Below, one piece after another: positions 31,351 through 42,115 of a DNA stretch of 64,000 nucleotides. The notes below the pieces were generated by a model. The model was not told the DNA's origin. It saw only the letters and a program-made list of their open reading frames with translations, and searched no databases. Numbering within the stretch: the stretch's first letter is position 1; every line of letters begins with the position of its first letter. This DNA comes from Pegoplata infirma (Eukaryota; Arthropoda; Insecta; Diptera; Anthomyiidae). The translations under genes were made by a program, and so were the position numbers. The DNA lies in contig OY992540.1 of the NCBI GenBank assembly GCA_963921195.1, forward strand, positions 11,042,766-11,106,765, read 5' to 3'.

Positions 31351-32421
31351 ACAAGTAGAAAAGTTAAATTCAACTTCGCCGAATCCATGAATGGCCTCCA
31401 CAATACTCTTAAGAAATATTTAATTTTTATTAAAAAAAACTTTTTTTTGAGTGTAAACATTTTTTGAGTGTATTTTTTTTAATGTAAACAAATTTTGGAG
31501 TACCAAAAATAATTTGTAAAATTATTTTATTGTAAAAATATTGGTCTCAAAATATTTTGTAGGCAAAAATAATTGAAAAACATATATAAAACAACATTTG
31601 AAAACCATCCCAGTAATTATTCATTTGTTTTAGCAAACATCAACATTTATTTTTTACTGTTAATAAAATTTTCTTAAATAACAAACATTGATCATTAATA
31701 AATAATTTCACTTTTATTTTTTTTTTTTTACGAACAAATTCGAAAAAAAAAATAACCTACAAAAACATTAAAAATTAATGATTGTTGTGTTATTTTTACC
31801 AACAAATTCCAAAAAAAAATACCTACGAAAACATTAAAAATTAAAGATTTTGTAGGTTATTTTTACAATTTTTCTATTTAATTTTATTTTAAAAAATTTT
31901 TTATAAAATTTTTGGGAAATCTATCCCGCAATCAACTACATTTTGGCCAGACACTCTACCTATCGTGCCAAAGTCACTTGATACATACATGTTTTTATAT
32001 TTCTATTAATAATTTTTCGAATTTTTTTGTCTACAAAAAAATAACTAGCACAAGTAGATAAAAACTAATGACTTTTCTTTAAAAAATGCCAACAATTAAA
32101 AAAAAATAACATACACAAATCATTAAAAATTAAAGAAGAATCATTACTTTTACTTAGAGCACAAAAAAAAAATGACTTTAAAAATTTAATGCTAATGAAA
32201 GTCTTTATTTTTTATGTTGTTATTTTTGAAACAAAGAACAGAAATAGTCATTTGAAAAAACTAAACATTAAACAAATGATTTTTCTTTTAAAAACCACAA
32301 AACGTAAAACTTTTTAAATAAACTACAAACAGTTAATGAAATACTTTTTTGAGTGTGGTGTTACAAACGGAATGACAAACTTATATAAACCGTCTATCAC
32401 TACATCGAGTGGAGGGCATAC
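31351..32421 (-). mobile_element. Second composite: mini-me/DINE-like variant A plus nested MITE
   Basis: It starts ACAAGTAGAAAAGTTAAATT at 31351 and ends GGAGGGCATAC at 32421. The nested MITE (about 31544-32355) is a diverged copy of the one at 30443 and includes the tRNA-like module (31912-31975). Its left CACTC end has decayed to GTCTC. The adjacent copies may reflect tandem duplication followed by deletion, or two independent insertions. Confidence 0.7.
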
Positions 32422-32506
32422 AAATTAATACTTTGTAGAATATTTAGAAATCTACATACAAGCAAATTGTAGGAATTAGTGTGTGTGCGAGTGAATACAT
32501 ACATAC

Positions 32507-33002
32507 ACAGAAAGAATTGAAAACGAAAGTCAATCAACAAAAACGCGGATTCAATTAATTTTTTAATTGAAACTCCTCCGATAAAGAAAATTGTTATATC
32601 AATCATCAAATTGTAGGCGATTAATTGATTTTTATTTCAATTAATCATTTTTTCGATTTTGATTAAAAATTTGATTAATTTTTTATTTAAAGTCAATTAA
32701 AATAATGATTGATTTAACAAATAAATTTCAAGCTTATGGAAAAATGATGAAGAAATTCAAATTTTTTGCTTTCCAATATGTTGCCGAAAGTAAAAAAAAG
32801 TAAAACCCGAGTATAAAGTATATTTTTTAATTGATGTATTCATAAATTGCAGCGAAAAAAAAATCTGGTATGTTGAAAACTTGTAATTTGATAGTTAAAG
32901 AAAATAACAAAAGAGTTGATTAAAACAATAATTGACTCATATAAATTTTGTTAATCAATAGATTTAATTGAAATTTTTTAACCAATAATTTTTTGTGTGT
33001 AT
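32507..33002. mobile_element. Possible MITE with CACARAAA ends and ATTAATTGATT repeats
   Basis: CACAGAAAGAATTG near 32507 mirrors AATAATTTTTTGTGTG near 32999, with TA flanks. The interior is dominated by TTAATTGATTTAATT-type repeats. Ends are short and imperfect. Confidence 0.4.
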
Positions 33003-33419
33003 GTGATGAAAATTAAATTCATGTGACATTTAATGAATGAAAATAACAAATTTTCTAAATTGTCAACAATAAATGTTCGTCACAACAATAAAATGTTAAC
33101 TTTCAATAACAAATAGACACGCTAGATGACAAATAATGAACAGTGGTACGGATTACAATGCAAAGTTCTCTTATTACACTGTATAACAAATGTACTGTAG
33201 ACCAAAATGCCTAAAAGCCTTTGAAAACCTAACTCAAAATCTTTTATTCCCACTGAAGTGTTTTTTTGTATTTTTTTTTTTAAAAAGTTCACCGATTTTA
33301 TAAAAATTTTTGCGATTTGTAAAAAATTCAAATGGCGATATTTTGAAAATCATTAGACCGATTTTAGTTTTTTTTGGTATTCGTGTTGAGAGCATCAAAA
33401 TTAATTAATATGATGTGTC
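33003..33419. other. AT-rich intergenic DNA
   Basis: No gene recognised. ORF 33122-33331 (minus) has no domain. Confidence 0.5.
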
Positions 33420-34108
33420 GAAAGAGTTATTAGCAAAACCGTGAATTTCAGATTAGTTTCACCTTAAATTCACGTGTTGAAAACCCGTTAAACAGGTTTT
33501 AAAAACATTGGTAACCCAAGTAAAAATGTTAAGGATTAGTACTGATCCAAAAAATGGATCGCTAAGATTAGATAAGTTTTAATCGGACGGATACAATTTT
33601 ATCCGAAAAATGGGTTTATCTAATTATATAAACCCATTTTTCGGATGACATTGTATCCGTCCGATTAGAACAGATCTAATCTTAGCGATCCATTTTTCGG
33701 ATCAGTACTGATCTTTCAAATCTCTGATTATAACTGATCTTACTTGGATCAGTACTGATCATTCAAATATCAATAAGAATATATCAAAACATTTTTACTA
33801 GGGAAGTCACAAAAATATTTTACAACATATTGTTGTCACTCAAAAATATTTTTACACTAAAAACAAACAAAAAAATTCACCCGAAAAAATTTTACACACT
33901 TGAAAAATGTTACACTAAAAAAAAATTTAGTAAATTTTTTTTTTTTTTTTTCAAAAACTATTTAAAAAAAAGTTTTTTTAAACAAAATTAAATATTTGTT
34001 ATCAAAATATTATTTTTTCACGTTATAAAATTTACTATAACTGAAAAAGGGCATTGTGGAGGGTATTCTTAGATTCGGCCAAGTCGAATTTAACTTTTCT
34101 ATTTGTTT
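33420..34108 (+). mobile_element. Right part of a mini-me/DINE-like variant A, with nested fold-back MITE
   Basis: From GCAAAACCGTGAATTTCAG it follows the 25680-26205 region to the ATTCGGCCAAGTCGAAT terminal hairpin near 34075. The microsatellite half is missing. The insert at 33515-33803 splits it after GGTAA. Confidence 0.68.
33515..33803. mobile_element. Fold-back MITE with CCCAAGTAAAAATG ends (289 bp)
   Basis: CCCAAGTAAAAATG and CATTTTTACTAGGG are the ends, flanked by AA (33513-33514, 33804-33805). The paralogous host sequence near 30385 (reverse) gives the empty site with one AA. The interior is an inverted repeat (GGATCGCTAAGATTAGAT, CGGACGGATACAAT, AAAAATGGGTTTAT) with GATCAGTACTGATC palindromes. 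Confidence 0.82.
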
Positions 34109-34966
34109 TTTTTTTGTTTTTTAATCATTTTCAAAAATCCAAAAATTTGAACGCAGGGTGTCACTTGTTAATTAAAACTCAAATTTGTACCTATTTGCCA
34201 TATAAAATAATGCCACCTCCAATTACAATGGAATCGTCGCTGGTCACTCACTTGGATTCCATGAAAATCAGAGTGCTTCAAAAGAGAAACTACCCTTGTA
34301 AGTTAAGGATATACCTAGTCCTTTGAGTAAATTTGTTTTAAATTTTATAAAAAAAAATCAAGTCCTATGAAAATTGTAAAAAAACTGCTATGCATCACCA
34401 CTGTGCAGTATAAAAGACAGAGTAGATATCTTGGCATTCATTTCAATTTGAATTTTAAACAAAAGGATCTGCAGGATGCTTTTTCTATTTTTGCTTAATG
34501 TTTATACACATTGACTTACTCAATCACTAGCCATGTCATGTACGTTTTGTATCAAACATTTGTCTCTGAATATGTGTCATTAGACTGGCATTTTTTGTAT
34601 GGCAAACAAGATTTGCTTCCGATTTTTAATGTCCGGCAAATATTTATTTTACTAGGCCTAAAACTAATGCAGTACAAATTTGAGGTCAATCGGATTAAAC
34701 AAAAAAAAATCATATTTATTAATTTTGATGTGCTAAACATGAATGCCGAAAATTTGTTAAAATCGGTGTAATGGTTTTCGAGATATGGCTATTGAAATTT
34801 GCAAGAAATTGCGGTTTTTCCTACGTTCAAGAAAAAAAAAAAAAATACGTAAATTTGTTTCCCTTGACAATTTAATAAAGCTCGTTCAATTAAACTTAAT
34901 TTGAGCAAAACCCGATCATATTAACCCGAGGTGCCGTTCGACCAAAATTTGTATTTTTAGAATATA
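34109..34966. other. AT-rich intergenic DNA
   Basis: Contains blocks (GTTTTCGAGATATGGC near 34770) that recur in diverged form near 35395; no gene recognised. Confidence 0.5.
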
Positions 34967-35270
34967 CCCGAGTAAAAATGTTTAGATATATTTATATATA
35001 TCACATCTTCTCCGAGATTTAAAAAATCAGTTCTGATCCGAGTAAGATCAGTACTGATGCGAAATTTGAAAGATCAGTACTGATCCGAAAAATGGATCGC
35101 TAAGATTGGATCAGTTTTAATCGAACGGCTACAATGTCATCCGAAAAATGGGTTTATATAATTAGATAAACCCATTTTTCGGATGAAATTATATCCGTCC
35201 GATTAAAACTGATCTAATCTTAGCGATCCATTTTTCGGATCAGTACTGATCCTTCACATTTTTACTTGGG
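34967..35270. mobile_element. Fold-back MITE with CCCGAGTAAAAATG ends (304 bp)
   Basis: CCCGAGTAAAAATG at 34967 mirrors CATTTTTACTTGGG ending at 35270. It shares the interior inverted repeat and GATCAGTACTGATC palindromes of the copy at 33515. Flanks read ATA on both sides; the true duplication is unclear. Confidence 0.78.
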
Positions 35271-35712
35271 ATATTTCTACCAAAATTTTGAATTTATGAA
35301 AAATTAAAAAAAAAAAAATCTTGCGATACATTGTTTTGATTATTTTTGGTATGCTGAATACGAATATCAAATTTCTGAAGTCAGTGTAGGGTTTTCGAAA
35401 TATGTATCGCCAATTTATCAAAAATTTTGCAAAAAAAAAAATGGCGTTAAGAACTTAAAAAAAAAATCCAGTGACTATTCCTTAGAACTAGAGGCTCTAA
35501 TTGAACTTAATCAGACCATTTCAACTTATGGCTCCCTTCAATAGAAGTTAAGAATTTTTGGTGAACATTTTCAAAAAAAACAAAACTTTGATTAAAGGAC
35601 GCTACGGGTTAAAATGATCGGATTTGTCTCAAATTAATTTTGAAAGTTTATCTTTATCTCATGCTTTATGAAAGGGTCAAGAACAAAATTAGAGATTTTT
35701 ATACCCTCCAAC
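35271..35712. other. AT-rich intergenic DNA
   Basis: No gene. It ends in a TATACCCTCCAAC variant-B terminus at 35700 that is cut by the fold-back element. Confidence 0.45.
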
Positions 35713-36763
35713 CTCGTAGAGGGGTTATTATTGAGACCGACCTCCATTTATTTTTACCCTCAAATATTTTTGTAAAACATACCACAGCCCTATCTCCAAT
35801 CGCTAAATTGGCTTTTATTCAAAATTACATTTTTATAAAATTTGCTCCAACTGTTATTTGTATGGGAGCCTACTTAGGGAGAGGAGACAGGGCGTAGGTA
35901 TGTTTTACTAAAATGTTGGAGGTTAAAAATAAATGGGGGTCGGTTTCACGAATGACCCCTCTCGGACGCACCATTGGACCGGTAGAAGCTGATTAAATAA
36001 AACAAATTTACTTAACAATTAGAGATAGAGGGTAGGTGTGTTCAGAGAAAATGTTTGGACTAAAAAAATATTGTGGGTCATACATTTTGTTGCTCTAAGG
36101 GCACTATTAGGGCAGTTAGAGCGGTTGGAGCAAATTTTAAAAAATGTCATTTTGTGTGGGAGCCCCCTTAGAAATTGGAGATTGGGTATTATTTTGTTCC
36201 AAAGAAATGTTAAGACGTAAAAATTAATGGGGGTCGGTCTTATAAATGACCCCTCTATGACGCACCATTGGAGCAGTAGAAATGATTTAAAGATTGAAAA
36301 ACCACAATAATTTTTTTTCAAAAAATTTAAAAAAATAGTAATAATCGTTATCCCACGATCCTCCTGGGCAAAAAATTTGTAGAATCGATAAAGGCTTTAC
36401 ACAAAAAAATTTGAAAAAATCGAAGAGTACAAACATTTTCAAAAATGAGATTTAAATTTAAAAACTTAAAAATCGCATACTAGATCGCTTTTAAGAATTT
36501 TTTGGGATTTTTTTTAAAATACGCAAAAAAACAAAATTTTTAAAAAAATTGAAATTTGGACCATTGTTGAAGAACTCAATCAAGTTTGAGTAAAGGAACA
36601 AACTACCAATTTTTAAAAATTCGATATCTTTTGAACGGGTCATCAAAAAAATCTGAAAATTTACCACGAAGGAGTCTTCGAAGGGTACTAAAAACTGTAA
36701 ATAAATTGGGAAAATCTAAAAAAAATTTTTTTCAAAGTGTCCGATTTCACATGGAATGCCCCA
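35713..36763. mobile_element. Fold-back element, left-truncated copy of 9617-11356
   Basis: The right arm (GGGGTCGGTTTCACGAATG at about 35936 to ATGGAATGCCCCA at 36763) parallels the right arm of the 9617 copy. The left arm is cut to about 50 bp. The centre keeps about 120 bp (CCTATCTCCAATCGC..AGGAGACAGGGCGTAG) missing from the first copy. The right junction lies in the (TA)n of a mini-me/DINE-like copy, as in the first. The ORFs here are arm-derived. Confidence 0.8.
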
Positions 36764-36765
36764 TA

Positions 36766-37325
36766 TATATTATTGATCTATGATCGATTCTAAGACTTTT
36801 CTAGAATGTCCGTATGTCCGTCCGTCCGTGTGTATAAGACACGATGCAGTCCAAAATAAAAGAGATAGACTCGTTAAGTTTGGCAGGAATATGACTTTTG
36901 GTAAATGGGCAAAATCGGATCAGGGGGAAAAAAGTTCCCCTCTGAAGAACTTAACTAACCTCTGAAAACGCCATATTTTTTTTTTTTTTTTTTTTTATTT
37001 TTGTTAAGCAAATGAAACAATTTGAGCCAGAAAAAGTTCAGGGTCCTGCACTTGGACTTAAGATATATAAAATTTTCTTTTTTTGCCCGCCCCCCTTTTG
37101 CGGGCGTGGATTTTAAAAATGTTTTTAAATAATGATAAAATTGTATTACTTATGCTCAAAAAGCATAATACATTAATTTTTAAACATTTATCGCATTGGT
37201 TTATGTGTCCCCCAATGACCCCTTCTCACCCCCCCCCCCCCCCCAAAAAAAAGTCCATGTAATTTTTATTTTTTTTATCTGTTGGAGGGTATTATAGATT
37301 CGGCACAGCCGAATTTAACTCTCTC
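36766..37325 (+). mobile_element. Mini-me/DINE-like variant B (left end lost)
   Basis: It starts in the (TA)n, passes GTCCGTCCGTCCG, ACGATGCAGTCCAAAA, the GCCCGCCCCCCTTTTGCGGG block, a C-run and ends with GGAGGGTATT and the hairpin ATTCGGCACAGCCGAAT. It is the inverted counterpart of 23945-24641. Confidence 0.75.
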
Positions 37326-37479
37326 ACTTTTTTTTTTTTTAATTTTTCTACCACATATAAACCACAATTTTTAAAATTTCACATAACGATATCTCGAAAA
37401 CCAATTTTAAAAATTTTTTTATATTTGTACTTAGCGCATCAAAATTAATAAATATGATAAATCGCAAGACATTTTTTTA

Positions 37480-37923
37480 TCTTTTAATTCGAAAATTCTA
37501 TTCGTAATTCGATGATTCCATTTGTTATTGGAAAATTCCATTTGTAATTCGAAGATTCTAATTCTAATTCGTCAATATCAATTGTAATTAAAAAGGATCA
37601 ATCGTAATTTGAAATTGATCTTTTTCCAATCACAATTGATCTTTTTCGAATTAAAATTTATGTTTTTCGAATTACAATTGATCGTTTTCGGATAACAGTT
37701 GAAGTTTTACGATTTCTATTAATCTTTTTTGAATTACAATTTATTTTTTTCGAAATACAATTTGAATTTTGATCTTTTTCGAATTACAATTGATCTATTT
37801 CGAATAACAATTAGTCTTTTTTGAATTTCAATTGATATTTTTTGAACTACAATTCATATTTTTCGAATTACAATCGGAATTTTTGAATTACAATTGATCT
37901 TTTTTGAACAACAATTGATTTAT
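37480..37923. repeat. Degenerate ~21 bp array of TTCGAATTACAATTGATCTT
   Basis: About twenty diverged units. The first third runs as the complement (GTAATTCGAAGATTC) and the rest as GAATTACAATTGATC, so the array turns over near 37615. It abuts the mini-me/DINE-like copy at 37924. A sister array is at 62078-62525. Confidence 0.75.
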
Positions 37924-38968
37924 TATACCCTCCACTCTAGTGATAGAGGGTATATATAAGTTTGTCATTCCGTTTGTAACACCTCGAAATATTGGTCTAG
38001 GACCCCATAAAGTATATATATTTATGATCCTCGATCGATTTTAAGTCGATCTAGCGATGTCCGTCCGTCCGTCCGTCCGTCCGTCCGTCCGTCCGTCTGT
38101 CTGTCTGTCTGTCCGTCCGTAGAAAACACGCTAACTTTTGAAAGACTTTACAGAGGCTACTGAAGTTTGGCATATATGTTTGTCATTTACCTGGTCAGGT
38201 TGGTATTGCAATCCAGCCAAATCGGTCCAGTGGTTCAAAAGTTATGAGCAAAAGAGTAAATTTCGGCAAGGGTGTTTCGCGAATTTACGAGATAAAAAAC
38301 ACGATAACTTTCGAAAGACAATAATGAGACTACTGAAGCTTGGCATGTATCTTTGCCGTTCCCCGGGTCTATTTGGTTTTAAATTTCAGCTCAATCAGTC
38401 CAGTGGTTCAAAAGTTATAAGCAAACCCCTGAATTTCAAATTAGTTTCATCTAAAATGCCACGTGTTTTAACAAGTTTTAAAAGCATTGGTGGTAACTAA
38501 ACAATGCTTTTCAAACTTGTTTAAATTTTAAGCAATGCTTTTTAAACTTGTTAAGTTTTAAAAGCATTGGTAACTTAAAAACCACACTCGAAAAAAATTT
38601 TACACTCAAAAAAATTTTACACTCAAAAAAAAATTTTACACTGCAAAAAAAAAAAATGTACACAAAAAAAATTAGTTTTTTTTTACAAAAATTACAATAT
38701 TTTGTGTATATACGTACGTGCATTCACTCAGAAATATTTTTACAGTAAAAAAAACAATACACTCGAAAAAAATTTTACACTCAAAAAAAATAGTATTTTT
38801 TTTTTTTTTTTTTTAATGACAAAAAAAGAGTTTTTTACTCAAAATAAAATATTTCTAATCAAAATTGTTAATTTTTTCACGTTAAAAAATGTACTACCCT
38901 TTAAAAAAAATGCATTGTGGAGGGTATTCATAGATTCGGCAAAGTCGAATTTAACTTTCTACTTGTTT
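37924..38968 (+). mobile_element. Full-length mini-me/DINE-like element, variant A
   Basis: Same layout as 25207-26205, with a longer (GTCC)n(GTCT)n run at 38058-38118. ORFs 38138-38500 and 38548-39076 are repeat-derived. Confidence 0.82.
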
Positions 38969-39429
38969 TTTTTTATTTTTTTTTGTATTTTCTTTGAAGA
39001 CCTTGCATACCCGACTTATCTTAAATTAAGTCAACATGCTTTTAAAATAGTAAAAAAAAAATGTCAGTGTATGTGAAAAAGGTTTATAATTACCTAAATA
39101 GGAACATTAGCAGTTCTTAATAAGAATTCATAACAAAATATAAAAAAAGCAGATTAAAAAAAACGAAATGCAATTATCTCAAAAACTAAGGCTAATTTAT
39201 AAATTTGGCGTCCTTGGTCGTAATCTTCGTCCTTAAAACTCTTAGAAAACTTGGGTCGCAAGGCAAACACATTTTTGTTTTCCTACGTGTATTTTGATGA
39301 AAACCCATTTCACAAAATTTTCAATTTTTGTCCACATTTTTCAACTTCCGTTTGCATTAAAAAAAAGAAGAAACATTAAGTAACCAATTTTTCTCCTGAA
39401 ATAACTAATATAAGATGTTAACTAAAGGT
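38969..39429. other. AT-rich DNA up to the LTR insertion site
   Basis: No gene. Its last four bases AGGT (39426-39429) are the left target duplication of the LTR retrotransposon. Confidence 0.6.
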
Positions 39430-39717
39430 TGTGACGACCAAAAGTCACATATTCGTTTTTGGCCACATCCCTAAAGATTATTATATTTATTTAGTTCCTA
39501 CTGGAATATATTATATTTATTATTATTAAGATTAGAATAGCGCCACCTAGTATAGGATAGTAGAATTAAGATACTACAGAAAATACGACACTAAATCATG
39601 TTCTTACCAGAAATATACAACACAGAGCTACTACTATAAAATTGCCACACTGTTTATAAAGCAGCTGTTAGGATCGTGTCAATGTAGTTGTGTCTGTTAG
39701 TGTGTAGCACAGTTGGG

Positions 39718-39724
39718 TATAAAA
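39718..39724 (+). promoter_or_regulatory. TATA box candidate 1 in LTR 2
   Basis: GGGTATAAAAGAAGG, 289 bp into the LTR, a similar position to the TATA box of LTR 1 (333 bp). This makes it the likelier start; R would then be about 0.5 kb. Confidence 0.6.
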
Positions 39725-40100
39725 GAAGGAACTCAACAGAAATTTAGTGAGTCAGCCAGTAGACGGCAAAGTGGTAAGACCTCTAGTACGGCGCATACCT
39801 TAGAAGATCGTGGCAACACCCGACTTCTCATTAAAGGGAGCAAAGTAACTACAAGGAAATCGTGATCTCATCAGCTTCCCTTGTTTTGCCGAGTATGGTA
39901 GTAGAGTTCGTAGTCTCACTCGGCTCTCATCACGCTACAACTCACCGTCACCCTGCATTACAGCCGAGTTCGTGGTTTCACCAGACTCTCGTAGCTACCA
40001 TTCACTCGTCTCACGTGATTTTTAAGAGTAAATGTTTTAAAAGTGGTTTCACCCCTCTCAATTAATATTGCTACTCTCCGACGTTCACACCGTTCGGGAG

Positions 40101-40107
40101 TATAAAA
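40101..40107 (+). promoter_or_regulatory. TATA box candidate 2 in LTR 2
   Basis: GAGTATAAAAGAGCC. It would leave a short R before the AATAAA at 40229. The only LTR-LTR difference (40097) is four bases upstream. Confidence 0.45.
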
Positions 40108-40375
40108 GAGCCAGAGGTTCCACCCGTCTCATTGGTACTGCCGCCCATCATAAATCCTTGTCGTCTGGCTTCACCGACGTGATTTTGTGTCGTACCTAAT
40201 TTTAAGTCGCATAAGTGGAAAATATTTAAATAAATGAACATTATAACGTTTTATGAAAAGAAATCAATTAAAACGTGTTTTCACTCTCTCTTGGACAAAA
40301 ATAAATAAGTGTAGCGAACCCTGGACAGCCGCGAGTTTTGCCCCAGCAATCAAGTGGAAAAACACGTCGTTACAA

Positions 40376-40393
40376 TGGCGCCCGAGCAGGGAC
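40376..40393 (+). other. Primer binding site, tRNA-Lys
   Basis: TGGCGCCCGAGCAGGGAC starts one base after the LTR. It matches the complement of the 3' end of tRNA-Lys(UUU) at 17 of 18 positions, and the remaining G can wobble-pair. Confidence 0.93.
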
Positions 40394-41032
40394 AGTCGTA
40401 AACTGTTCCAACCAAGAGAGAGAACGTCAGCTTAGAAAAGACAGTAGTATATTTATTTTCCCAACGCGCAGTTGAAAAGTGTTTAAGTGTTTGTCGTAAA
40501 ATTGTGTTCGTGAAAATATTAACTTCGTCCACAAAGAAAAAAAAAACAATATAAAGAATACTGAAAGAAGCTGAAAAGAAAAGACAGAGGAAAAAAAGAC
40601 TGTATAAGAAGCTGAAAAAAAGGTGAAATACCAAAAACAATAAAAAAAAAAAAAACCTATTTGTGTGTGCAAAACTAAAATTCGTAGACAAGAGTATCGG
40701 GAAAAGAATAAAAGAGACAGAAAACCCAAAGAGACTATATTAAACAAATAATATTAGAGTGTGCCCAATAAAATTATTTTTCTCGAAAAAAAAAATTATT
40801 ATTGGTAAGAAAATAAAAACTGTGAAGAAAAAAAAGCAAACAACCGCGAAATAAACTGAAAAGAAAAACAATAAATATAATATTTTTGAAAAGAACAATA
40901 AGATTAATTTTTTTAAATAAAAATTCAATTATTATTGGAAAAACAAAAATTTATAAAAAAAAAAAAAAAAAAAATATAAGAGAAGAATCGTTATTAAAGT
41001 AAAATAATAAAAAAAAACAAAGAGACTTTAAA
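40394..41032 (+). other. A-rich leader of element 2
   Basis: From 40500 on it is mostly A with AAGAAAAGA tracts and no ORF on the plus strand. It probably carries packaging signals. Minus-strand ORFs (40350-40928) merely reflect the T-rich complement. Confidence 0.7.
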
Positions 41033-42115
41033 ATGTTAAGAAACGCGTGGTCATACTCGTTAAGACGGGAGGATGCCCTGACATATCTAACTGAATTTGG
41101 GTTGGACATAACAGGCAATGTAGATGAACTTCGTAAGCGATTTGCTCAATTTGTGAATACTCCACACGAACCTGATCAGTATAAGCGCCTGCTCGAAATT
41201 CAAGGAAAGCACGAAAAATCTGGTTCATCTAGCTCAACACCTGCTAAAAACGAAGAAGAAAAATCAACTCTAAAACTTGCTGTACCAGTTCAACAACCTC
41301 TAACAACATCGTCACCAGTTAAAATAGAAAAAGCAACTTTTAATCTTGAAGTACCAGAACATCAACCTCTAACGACATCGTCACCAGGTAAAATAGAAAA
41401 ATCTTCAGAAACTATTATTGCGCCAAGTCAACACAATATAAAATTGTCTGATAGCCAAGCCGTCACCATGGATCGGGTAAGAAAATGGGGTTTAAAATAT
41501 GATGGGGGTCGGGATCCATTAATGTTTATTGAACGTGTGGAGGAATTAACAAGGATGTATGGGTTGTCTTTAGATGATATGCCAAAAATTATGCCGGAAT
41601 TTTTACGAGACCGAGCATTAAACTGGTTGCGAAATAATAATAAACAATGGAAGGAGTGGGGTACCTTTAAAATTGATTTCTATGGGTTTTTCCTTTCTCC
41701 TAGATTTTTTGAAAAACTTGAGGATGAAATAAGAACACGTATGCAACGCCCAAGGGAGTGCTTTAAAGATTATGTTTTGGCAATTCAAACTTTAATGCGG
41801 CATGCCAATTTCTCGGAAAGCGAAAAAGTTGAGAGAATTTTTCGAAACGCACTACCCGACTATCAGTGGTATATTCGCAGAAAAGATTTCTCATCGTTAG
41901 ATGATTTACTTTCTATGGCCGATGATTTAGAAAGTATTCCGACCCCATCTCAACCTAACCGAGAACTACCCCGTGGTTATGCTGGTCCAAGTAGAGCCAA
42001 CGACCATCAAAGAAATAATTGTTACCGGTGTGGCACTGGGGGCCATCGTTCTGTAAACTGCCCCCGTAATTATCCTCAAAATCCGGGAAACGCCCCAGGA
42101 GGTCATCAAAACTGA
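41033..42115 (+). CDS. gag: Gag polyprotein (360 aa)
   Basis: This structural protein assembles the retrotransposon particle and binds its RNA. Residues 1-60 match the start of element 1 Gag (VDELRKRF against VEELRKRL). Residues 78-123 hold a tandem duplication (QPLTTSSPVKIEK and QPLTTSSPGKIEK), absent from element 1. Residues about 148-300 form the capsid-like domain (VRKWGLKYDG, PKIMPEFLRD, LNWLRNNN, VERIFRNAL). A single CCHC zinc knuckle sits at C330, C333, H338, C343. The ORF ends TGA at 42113; the last 46 nt overlap the pol frame and carry the frameshift signal. Start at 41033 is the first ATG after the leader, preceded by AAA. Confidence 0.96.
   Translation: MLRNAWSYSLRREDALTYLTEFGLDITGNVDELRKRFAQFVNTPHEPDQYKRLLEIQGKHEKSGSSSSTPAKNEEEKSTLKLAVPVQQPLTTSSPVKIEKATFNLEVPEHQPLTTSSPGKIEKSSETIIAPSQHNIKLSDSQAVTMDRVRKWGLKYDGGRDPLMFIERVEELTRMYGLSLDDMPKIMPEFLRDRALNWLRNNNKQWKEWGTFKIDFYGFFLSPRFFEKLEDEIRTRMQRPRECFKDYVLAIQTLMRHANFSESEKVERIFRNALPDYQWYIRRKDFSSLDDLLSMADDLESIPTPSQPNRELPRGYAGPSRANDHQRNNCYRCGTGGHRSVNCPRNYPQNPGNAPGGHQN

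Larger units (their letters stand above)
39430..40374 (+). mobile_element. 5' LTR of element 2 (945 bp)
   Basis: It begins TGTGACGACCAAAAGTCACA, a terminal hairpin, and ends CGTTACA. TATAAAA occurs at 39718-39724 and 40101-40107; AATAAA at 40229-40234 and 40300-40305. Between them five small dyads centred near 39916, 39978, 40049, 40120 and 40171 (GGTTTCACC-like cores with partly paired flanks) recall the hairpin array of LTR 1 in position and spacing. ORF 39862-40065 lies wholly inside the LTR and is not a gene. Confidence 0.95.

Noticed and set aside
38058..38118. (GTCC/GTCT)n tract as an independent satellite
   Set aside because: It is the built-in microsatellite of the mini-me/DINE-like repeat, present at the same place in other copies.
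39862..40065. 67-codon ORF present twice (also 46488-46691)
   Set aside because: It lies entirely inside the LTRs; duplication simply reflects the two LTR copies.
40350..40928. Overlapping minus-strand ORFs rich in Phe/Ser
   Set aside because: They are the complement of the A-rich leader of element 2.
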